Shown here piece after piece: positions 55,748-64,000 of a stretch of 64,000 nt of DNA; positions within the stretch are counted from its first letter, which is position 1, and every line of letters starts with the position of its first letter. Origin of the DNA: Cephalotus follicularis (Eukaryota; Streptophyta; Magnoliopsida; Oxalidales; Cephalotaceae); assembly GCA_001972305.1 (NCBI GenBank), contig BDDD01000560.1, positions 882,077-946,076 of the forward strand, written 5' to 3'. The notes under the pieces were generated by a model, which saw only the letters and a program-made list of their open reading frames with translations, was not told the DNA's origin and ran no database searches. The translations under genes and the position numbers were made by a program.

Positions 55748-58601
55748 TGTCACACCCCGTCTTTCGGTGCCATATATTTAGACCAGCATATATGGTGATA
55801 TCAGTATTAACATACATTCCAGCATTTCATTTAACAATATATAACAATATGCAGAAATAGTCAATAAGCCAAAATGTATAAAGTACAAGTCTTCGCACGC
55901 ATCACATACTACGTGCGGTTAAAAGCAAAATTATCCTTAACATAAGGAAACATCATAAAACGGAGTATGATTCGTTCGTTAATTACAGTACAGAAACAAC
56001 AGTAAAATAACAACCTTAAACGATAAACAGAAGCTTTCAGAAGCTTCGGCAGCAAGCTCCAAAAAGTCCTCGCTCAATCTGTAATGGTAGGGGTTAGCCA
56101 TTGTCCTCACTTGGCTAAGCAGTAAGATAGTGTATGCAGAAGAATATATGAATGAAATTATGTATGAAAGTTTATATAAAATAACATTTCGGTGAGCCAA
56201 TATGTACGCAAACATGCCAAGTGGCCATAAACAGTACATATGCAAAGATACCGCACAAGGGTACAATCAATTCATTCAGTGGTTTGGGTGTCGCATATCG
56301 ATAAATCCTAGCGCCAATTGCGCACTACCTACCTATCACCCTATGCACCGAGGATGATAAATCAGGTCAGTTACTACCGGCATTGGCGGGTAGTTTAACA
56401 GTAATTCTGCAATTGCAGACAGTGAGGTGATACTCTGGCCAACTCCTAGCACCCAGGATCACATCCATAATCAGTGATATCCTCCATCACTAACTATGGC
56501 AGTAGCATAGACAATAAATTCAATCAGTACAATCAGTAATAATATTACATATATAATCAATATGCAATATCAAGATGGTTTCTTTTAGAAACATATCACA
56601 GTTCAGTAATCGTGCATCTCATGTGAGGAAACGATATCAGTACAGTAGGGGTTTCAGATTCGGAAACAAAAAAGTCGGTACCTCTCATGTGGAGGAAAAC
56701 AGTAGTTTATTTTTAACAATAAACCTCTCTTTGAAAATGATAGTAAGTTATCATAATTTTTGGTACAAGGACCATAAAATGGTTGAATCTTTGAAATTAT
56801 CCGTATTAGTGGTGTTATTAGCACCAAACAGGAGGTATATACTAGTATAAATAGTATATATAGTAACATAATCAAAACGGTAGTTTTGTAATCATCAGTT
56901 CCATCGGAAATGATGTTTGAACCATAATTTGTACATGTAGTACTTAGCTTGATCAATCATTTAAAATATCAGTAATAATGGTGTTAAATAGCACCAATCA
57001 AAAGGTATATACTAACATAAATAGAATATACAGTAACATTTAATTAAAACAGTAGTTTCCATAAAGCGTAGCATTCGCTTGAAATGGTGTTTAAGCCATA
57101 ATTGATGCATATAGCACATAATCCGTTCAATCAGCGACATTTCAGTAATAATGATGTTAACTAACATCAAACAGTATGTATTATATGATGGTATCATATA
57201 CAAATCAGTAGCATTACAAATCAGTAGCAATTCATTGATGTTATGCAGTTTCAGCCCAGAACAGTCGACTGCCTCAAGAACCAGTCGGCTGTTGGGTTGA
57301 GTAGTCGACTGGTTTTGCCCAGAAATGCAGCAGAACAGTTTGTGAAATGCAATTCCAATGGCAAATCAGTCCAATACAATGAGAAAATTAACATACAAGT
57401 CATGCATGATCATATCTTCCAAAACATAACACTACCCCTACCTCAATATGATATCCCAAGATCAATTGAATGATCTTTCTCTTTAAAGCTCTCCAAATAC
57501 TTTTCCCACCAATCTTCAATCCAATCCTTTTAATCTCAGCAAGTTACAATCTAAACATGTATGTTATGGATACATGAAATCAGTGACAGTAGGTTCAGTA
57601 AACACATATAACCATTAAATTCAGTAGTTAAATCCCTTAGTTCATTATGCATATCTTATCTCTCTTTTACCACTTCTTATGCATTTATCCATCATCTCCA
57701 TTCATTCCTCTAAGAGACCAGTAGGTGTACATGCATACTATGAAGGAATTCAGTAGGTTATGAGGGAACTACAACAACCTTCTAATCCATTCTAGATCCC
57801 ATACTCATTTATTTGAGCTAGGTGTTGCATTCCATATAATTCCATCACTTAGAAGGTGTTAACTAATCATTTACAGTAGATTAACATTCCCTTAACCTCA
57901 ACGTCAGCTTACAACAACACAGGAAGTTAGAATTCGAACTTACCAGGAGAGGATCAAAGTTTCCCCTATTTCCTTCTTTGAGCTTTAAGTTCAAGTATGC
58001 AATTCCAATCCTTTATGCAAGCTCCTTCAATTCCACAGCAATTCTCTTCAATTTCAGTGTTTCTAACACTCTCAATACACTCACATTCAGATGATATAGG
58101 TCACGAAATTGCCAGAGTCCATTTACTCAGCAATCTCTCATTCTCTCACTCACTTGCATTTCTTCATTCTTGTCATTTCTCACTTTTCTTTTCTCAATGT
58201 TGCAGGTTGCAGGTTTGGAACTTGCAGAGCACATGCAAGGGCTCTCCTTGCATGTCATGGTCGGTTGTGTATGTCCACGACACCTGTCCCAGTAAGTGCC
58301 ACGCTTAAGCTCTGTCTTACACCTGCACAGACACATGTTCTGTCAAAATTCCAGTCGACTGGATTCATGTGGCAGTCGACTGACCATTACACGCAGCAGG
58401 CAGTCGACTGTTCCCCTGTGACAGTCGGCTGTCCTGGGTTAAATTAGGGTTTCTTGAGTGGATTTCCACCAATTTGTATCCCAATTCATTCCAAACATTT
58501 TATTAACCACAAATTGCAATAATTGGACATTAAATTCAAATAAGTGCACATTTCATTAATTATTATTACAATGTACACGAATTGAATTTGCGGTTCTTAC
58601 A
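55748..58601 (-). repeat. Element H 3' LTR (2,854 bp)
   Basis: It runs TGTCACACCCCGTC to GGTTCTTACA. Palindromic units lie at 57262, 57282 and 57302 (20-bp steps) and at 58352, 58373, 58401 and 58422 (21, 28, 21). This is the same geometry as in A and D, although flanking LTR sequence has diverged. Confidence 0.92.
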
Positions 58602-58617
58602 TTCCTCCCTCCTTAAA
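58602..58617 (-). other. Polypurine tract of element H
   Basis: The minus strand TTTAAGGAGGGAGGAA directly precedes the 3' LTR start TGTAAGAACC. Confidence 0.83.
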
Positions 58618-58647
58618 GAAAATTCATCCTCGAACTTAGCTCTTACA

Positions 58648-60282
58648 TCACATTTCAAAAAGGTGGGGAAATGTCTCCCTCATCTCTTCTTCACATTCCC
58701 ACGTAGCCTCCTCCGCTCCGTGAAAATGCCACAAAACCTTGACCATAGGGATGGTCTTGTTCCTCAGAACCTTTTCAGTGCGATCTACTATCCTCGTTGG
58801 CCTTTCTTCATATGTCAACCTCGGACTGATGAATCCAGGGTCGTAGCTCAAAATGTGAGATGGGTCGGGTACGTATTTTCGTAACATGGAAATGTGAAAT
58901 ACGTTATGCACATCCGACAAGCTAGGCGGTAGTGCAATCTGGTATGCTACCTCCCCCACTTGATCCAGTATCTTGTAAGGTCCAATGTACCTCGGAGCTA
59001 ACTTCCCTTTAAGGCCAAAACGGTATTTCCCCTTCGAAGGCGAGATCTTCAAGAAAACATGATCTCCCTTCTCAAACTCTAGCTTCCTTCTCTTGCTGTC
59101 AGCGTAACTCTTCTGCCGACTCTGTGCAGCTAGCAGTCTCTTCTTGATCATTTCCACTTTGTCAGTGGTCTCCTGAACCAAGTCCGGTCCCAGCACTTGT
59201 CTCTCGCCTACCTCATCCCAGCAAATAGGCGATCTGCATTTCCTCCCATATAAAGCTTCATAGGGAGCCATTCCAATGCTGGTATGGAAACTGTTGTTGT
59301 AGAAGAACTCAATCAATGCCAGATGATCCTCCCAACTCCCAGTAAAGTCAATCATGCAAGCCCGTAACATATCCTCCAGAGTCTGGATCGTACGCTCGGA
59401 CTGTCCGTCAATCTGTGGATGAAATGCAGTGCTAAAGTTCAAGGTTGTTCCCATAGTTGTTTGGAACTTCTTCCAGAACCTTGAAGTAAATCTAGCATCA
59501 CGGTCACAGACAATACTGACCGGTACCCCATGCAATCTCACTATCTCCCGGATATATAATCGAGCAAGCTTCTCGATAGAATATGTCATGTTCATCGGAA
59601 GAAAGTGTGCGGACTTAGTAAGTCTGTCCACAACAATCCATACTGCCTCATGCTGGTTTCGTGACCTCGGCAATCCTGACACAAAGTCCATGGTCACGTG
59701 CTCCCATTTCCATTCCACTACTGGTAGCGACTGTAGCAGTCCCGCAGGTTTCTGATGTTCAGCCTTCACTCTCTGACAGGTCAAACATCTGGCTACATAT
59801 TCGGCAATTTCTCTCTTCATGCCGCTCCACCAGTAGTTCTTCTTCAGGTCGTGCCACATCTTGGAACTTCCTGGGTGAACACTGTACCTCGATTTATGAG
59901 CTTGTTACAGTAGCTCATTCTTGATAGTCTTATCATCAGGTACACATATCCTTCCTCGGAACCTCAGTATGCCATCAGTATGTACGGAGAACTCAGAATT
60001 AGTGTCAAGGTTCTCACGAACTCTCCACAAATCAGTATCACTATACTGAGCAGACAAAATACGCTCATGAAGTTCTGGTTGTGCTCTCACACTCGCCACA
60101 ATCACTCCACGGGAAACCATGAACGGATTCCATCTCTGAACTTCCTCCAATAAGTTCCACTGTGAAACCATAGCTCCAGCAATCATTGCCTTGCGGCTCA
60201 GCGCATCAGTCACTACATTTGCCTTTCCCGGGTGGTACTGGATATTGAAATTGTAGTCATTGAAGAATTCCACCCATCGCCT
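58648..60282 (-). CDS. Element H pol: integrase and chromodomain
   Basis: This is open apart from a TAA at 59907-59905 (ELL*QAH; A has CAA there). It holds RNase H end motifs ([19 protein letters not shown]), the zinc domain ([18 protein letters not shown]) and a complete D,D35E core ([31 protein letters not shown]). RYIGPYKIL and a chromodomain-like end follow ([24 protein letters not shown]). It begins after the TAG at 60285-60283. Expected role: insertion of element cDNA. Confidence 0.9.
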
Positions 60283-62229
60283 CTATCTCATGTTAAGCTC
60301 CTTCTGGGAAAACAAATATTTCAAGCTTTTGTGGTCAGTAAATATTTCAAACTGAGCCCCATAGAGATAATGCCTCCATTTCTGTAAAGCAAATACTATG
60401 GCTGCCAGTTCCAGATCGTGTACGGGATAGTTTTCCTCGTACGGTTTCAGCTTTCTCGATGCGTATGCAATCACCCTACCATGTTGCATCAAAATGCATC
60501 CCAGTCCTTTCCCAGAAGCATCAGAGTAAACAGTAAACCCCTCATTACCCTCCGGTAATGCCAACACTAGAGCTGAAATTAACCGACTCTTCAATTCCTG
60601 GAAACTTGTCTCGCAAGACTCATCCCACACAAAGCTTGACTTCTTCTGAGTCAACTGTGTCAGTGGTGTAGCAAGCTTTGAAAAATCCTTGATGAATCTG
60701 CGGTAATAGCCAGCCAATCCCAAGAAACTGCGCACCTCCGTAGCGTTCCTCGGTTGGGGCCAATCAACAATGCTCTCTATCTTCGAAGGATCCACTGACA
60801 ATCCCTCACTCGATACTACGTGACCTAGGAACGTCACATGATCCATCCAGAATTCGCACTTGTTGAATTTGGCATACAGTTGTTCCTTTCGCAATCCCTG
60901 CAATACAATCTGCAAGTGCTGCATGTGTTCCTCAATGCTCTCTGAGTAGATCAAGATGTCATCTAAAAATATCACAACAAACTGATAAAGATAAGGTTGG
61001 AACACTCTGTTCATTAGGCACATAAAAGCTGCAGGAGCATTCGTCAAACCAAACAGCAATATCAGGAATTCGTAGTGCCCATATCTGGTTCGGAATGCAG
61101 TTTTCTCCACATCACCTTCCCGGATCCTCAGTTGATGATAGCCTGTTCTTAAGTCAAGCTTGGAGAATACGGTTGAACCTTGCAACTGGTCGAACAATTC
61201 CTCAATATGTGGCAGAGGATATTTGTTCTTCACTGTCACTTGATTCAGCAATCTGTAATCAATGCATAGACGCATTGATCCATCCTTCTTCTTCACAAAT
61301 AGAACCGGTGCTCCCCATGGTGACACACTCGGTCTGATAAAACCTTTGTCAAGATAGTCCTGCAGTTGAACTTTCAACTCCTTCAGTTCAGCAGGAGCCA
61401 TTCGGTAAGGTGCTTTCGATATAGGAGCAGTCCCAGGCTGTAGTTCAATACTGAACTCTATATCTCTCTCCGGTGGCAGTGAAGTGAGATCATCTGGAAA
61501 TACATCAGGAAAATCACATACAACTGGAACTTGCTCTATACTAGGCGTACCTTTCGTATGGTCAATCACATACGCCAAATAGCCTCCACACCCTTGCTTG
61601 AGATACTTTTGTGCTCGGGTATATGAAATGATCGGAGCTGTAATATTTTTCTCTCCGATAAACTTGCACTCTGTTCCATCTTGTAGGGAGAAGGTCATCA
61701 TCTTGTTGTAGCAATCAACACAAGCATGATGAGCATATAACCAATTCATCCCCAAGATTACATCAAAATCCCGGATGGGCAATACTATCAGGTCCGCAGT
61801 CAATTCAATCCCAGCTATCACGATTTCACAATCGTTCATAACAGTGTCAGATAAAAGACAAGTACCTGCAGGAGTACTCACCTCCAATACATAAGATATC
61901 TTAGAAGTAACACCATGCAACTTGCGAGCAAAACTAGATGCAATAAAAGAATGCCTCGCACCAGGATCAATCAACACATGTGCTAGAATGCCAGATATAT
62001 AAATGGTACCTCCCACAACAGTAGTGGATTCTGGCACGTCATCTTTAGATAAGGTGTAGACCCTACCTTTCATGATCCCCTTTCCAGTGTCCTTCCGCGG
62101 TTGAGCCGCTGAAGCGCTACCACTCGCACCAGCACTCCCCTGTTGGCTGAGTGCATAATCTCTCATCATCGGACATTTACTCAGCATGTGATCTTGCAAT
62201 CCACATCGCAAACACTTCCCCATTCTCTT
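60283..62229 (-). CDS. Element H pol: zinc knuckle, protease, reverse transcriptase, RNase H
   Basis: The longest open stretch in the window is 646 codons from MGKCLRCG (62223). It shows a CCHC knuckle ([14 protein letters not shown]) and protease [10 protein letters not shown] (Asp near 61968; A has DPGATHSF). RT is complete: [56 protein letters not shown]. RNase H follows: [34 protein letters not shown]. It ends at TAG 60285-60283 (MR*RRW), where A has CAA. By motif this is the best preserved RT/RNase H here. Confidence 0.92.
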   Translation of the reverse strand, partial: KRMGKCLRCGLQDHMLSKCPMMRDYALSQQGSAGASGSASAAQPRKDTGKGIMKGRVYTLSKDDVPESTTVVGGTIYISGILAHVLIDPGARHSFIASSFARKLHGVTSKISYVLEVSTPAGTCLLSDTVMNDCEIVIAGIELTADLIVLPIRDFDVILGMNWLYAHHACVDCYNKMMTFSLQDGTECKFIGEKNITAPIISYTRAQKYLKQGCGGYLAYVIDHTKGTPSIEQVPVVCDFPDVFPDDLTSLPPERDIEFSIELQPGTAPISKAPYRMAPAELKELKVQLQDYLDKGFIRPSVSPWGAPVLFVKKKDGSMRLCIDYRLLNQVTVKNKYPLPHIEELFDQLQGSTVFSKLDLRTGYHQLRIREGDVEKTAFRTRYGHYEFLILLFGLTNAPAAFMCLMNRVFQPYLYQFVVIFLDDILIYSESIEEHMQHLQIVLQGLRKEQLYAKFNKCEFWMDHVTFLGHVVSSEGLSVDPSKIESIVDWPQPRNATEVRSFLGLAGYYRRFIKDFSKLATPLTQLTQKKSSFVWDESCETSFQELKSRLISALVLALPEGNEGFTVYSDASGKGLGCILMQHGRVIAYASRKLKPYEENYPVHDLELAAIVFALQKWRHYLYGAQFEIFTDHKSLKYLFSQKELNMR

Positions 62230-63231
62230 CTAGCATTCGGCCTCATCGTGATTCTGACGGCCGCAAAAAGTACATCCACTTGCATTATGCTGATTGCTTC
62301 GGCCAGGTGTCCTTGATCGGTTGCGTCGAGACCCACCTTGCCCTCTGTTATCAGACTTGTTTGATCTAGCAGGATTATTGCTTCCCTGCCCTTACGACTG
62401 TACGGCCCTCGACTGAGTAGCTCGAGACCGTTCTGTCCTTCTCTCATTAGCATCTTCCTCAAGAATCATCGCCCTTTCTGCAACTTCAACAAAAGATGTA
62501 AGCTGTAGTGCCAACAGTTTGGATCTGATATCAGGTCGAAGGCCTTTTAGGAACCTCTAGATCATTCGTGATTCTCCCTCAACTAGATAAGGCGTGTGTC
62601 TGGCCAGCTCTGTGAATCTGGTCTGGTACTGGGCTACCGTCATATCCCCTTGACGTAGCTCCATTAGATCTGTCTCCCATCTGTCACGCTCTATCTGCGG
62701 TACATAAGCATCCAGAAACTCGGACTGAAATCTGTCCCTAGTTCTGTTGAGTCCACGGGATTCCCACTTCGCTTCCGTTCTCTCCCACCAGTACATCGCT
62801 TCGCCCCAAAGGCGGTATACAGCAAAACTGAGTTTCTGCTCATCAGTACATTCTAGAGCAGTAAAGATCTTCTCCAGATCTCTAATCCATCGTTCAGCAG
62901 CAGTGGCATTCAGCTCGCCATTAAAGGTCGGAGGATTCTTTCGCATGAACCTCTCCAAATCAAGGCCAAATCCACCTGCATGACAAGCATCTGGTGCTGG
63001 TTGATATGCCCGATTAGCCTCATACATCTGCCGGATCTGCTCCATATTTGCTACATTAGCTTGCATCTGCTGTCGGAAGAGATCAGCCAGATTGTCAAAA
63101 TTACTCTTGTCATCATGGACTGGAGGAACATTCACTCCTTCATTCATTTGCGGAAAGTTTTCGGGCACTGGCGGAGCATTGAATCCGTCGTTGACTCTAC
63201 GCCTTCCCCTTCGTCCTCCTCTTGGATCCAT
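62230..63231 (-). pseudogene. Element H gag
   Basis: ATG 63231 (MDPRGGRRGRRR) begins a 224-codon open stretch with the gag domain (LERFMRKNPPTFNGEL, WIRDLEKIFTALEC, FAVYRLWGEAMYWWE, LRQGDMTVAQYQTRF). TAG 62559-62557, TAA 62394-62392 and TAG 62232-62230 then interrupt the same frame. The last replaces the Trp of the WKK motif seen in A and D. A knuckle-like CTFCGRQNHDEAEC precedes it. Confidence 0.9.
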
Positions 63232-63318
63232 TTAATTTCCTATATGGAATGACAAAAATCATTAGGAAACATTTCAGTAATTTCCGAGAAACTTATCCCA
63301 GCTAGAATATATGGAATA

Positions 63319-63331
63319 TGCTCTGATACCA
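63319..63331 (-). promoter_or_regulatory. Primer-binding site of element H
   Basis: TGGTATCAGAGCA on the minus strand, three bases inside the 5' LTR, is identical to that of A and complements the 3' end of initiator tRNA-Met. Confidence 0.92.
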
Positions 63332-63334
63332 TGC

Positions 63335-63908
63335 TGTCACACCCCGTCTTTCGGTGCCATATATTTAGACCAGCATATATGGTGATATCAGTATTAACAT
63401 ACATTCCAGCATTTCATTTAACAATATATAACAATATGCAGAAATAGTCAATAAGCCAGAATGTATAAAGTACAAGTCTTCGCACGCATCCCATACTACG
63501 TGCGGTTACAAGCAGAATTATCCTTAACATAAGGAAACATCATAAAACGGAGTATGATTCGTTCGTTCATTACAGTACAGAAACAACAGTAAAATAACAA
63601 CCTTAAACGATAAACAGAAGCTTTCAGAAGCTTCGGCAGCAAGCTCCAAAACGTCCTCGCTCAATCTGTAATGGTAGGGGTTAGCCATTGTCCTCACTTG
63701 GCTAAGCAGTAAGATAGTGTATGCAGAAGAATATATGAATGAAATTATGTATGAAAGTTTATATAAAATAACATTTCGGTGAGCCAATATGTACGCAAAC
63801 ATGCCAAGTGGCCATAAACAGTACATATGCAAAGATACCGCACAAGGGTACAATCAATTCATTCAGTGGTTTGGGTGTCGCATATCGCTAACTCCTAGCA
63901 CCAATCGT
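63335..63908 (-). repeat. Element H 5' LTR, truncated
   Basis: It matches 55748-56315 closely, then departs after CACCAAT near 63908. The sequence 63909-64000 does not match the LTR and I see no feature in it. Confidence 0.88.
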
Positions 63909-64000
63909 GACAATTTGATGGGCGGTTGCGGCCATCATTGACTATGGAAAAGATAGTAAGAGCCTCACATCCCACTATCAATCCACCACGTGTCTACCCC

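Larger units (their letters stand above)
55748..63908 (-). mobile_element. Element H: Tekay-like Ty3/gypsy element with truncated 5' LTR
   Basis: This minus-strand relative of A has 3' LTR 55748-58601, PPT, gag-pol frame 63231-58648 and PBS, plus only the first ~574 bases (plus-strand order) of the 5' LTR before the sequence diverges near 63908. No partner for the flanking CATAT is available. The gag-pol frame has no frameshift and five stop codons. Confidence 0.92.

Overview
The window is plant nuclear DNA made almost entirely of nested LTR retrotransposons. No host protein-coding gene, rRNA, tRNA gene or CRISPR array can be supported. Three things point to a flowering plant (probably a eudicot) and to gene-poor heterochromatin. 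First, there are Ty3/gypsy elements of the Tekay/Del chromovirus type, with polyprotein order gag-PR-RT-RNase H-IN-chromodomain. Second, there are Ty1/copia sireviruses with an extra env-like third ORF. Third, the primer-binding sites match plant initiator tRNA-Met.

Layout, left to right. D (+, gypsy): a decayed pol end (1-1523), an LTR starting at 1528, and, after the interruption by A, the rest of that LTR (12952 to about 14047) followed by a second gag-PR-RT stretch (14094-16118). A (-, gypsy, 2846-12946, TSD GTCGA) sits inside the D LTR. C (-, sirevirus) survives as a protease fragment (16119 to about 16570) and a gag plus 5' LTR part (about 25761-28080). B (+, sirevirus, 16571 to about 25760) lies between the two halves of C. 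Positions 28081-31951 are unassigned repeat-like DNA. E (-, gypsy, 31952-55187, TSD TGCAA) contains F (-, gypsy, 38543-48444, TSD ACTCA) and G (+, solo LTR of an F-like family, 48536-51256, TSD GTCTT). Positions 55188-55747 are the right flank of E. H (-, close relative of A and D, 55748 to about 63908) has a 5' LTR cut off near the window end.

How the parts work together: each autonomous element encodes a capsid/nucleocapsid protein, protease, reverse transcriptase, RNase H and integrase. The LTRs supply promoter and ends, the PBS supplies first-strand priming and the PPT second-strand priming. Every coding copy here is broken. A, D and H keep one gag-pol frame and are broken mainly by nonsense codons, mostly of C-to-T type. 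E, F and B also carry frameshifts and deletions.

The most unusual signal is not a gene. The LTRs of A, D, H and the unrelated-family solo LTR G carry arrays of the palindrome CAGTCGACTG, spaced 20-21 bp with a recurring 21/28/21 pattern. F, B and C carry analogous arrays built on other short motifs, most with a TCGA core (AGCGTCGACG, GACATCGATG) and often about 22 bp apart. Element A inserted exactly into one of these palindromes.
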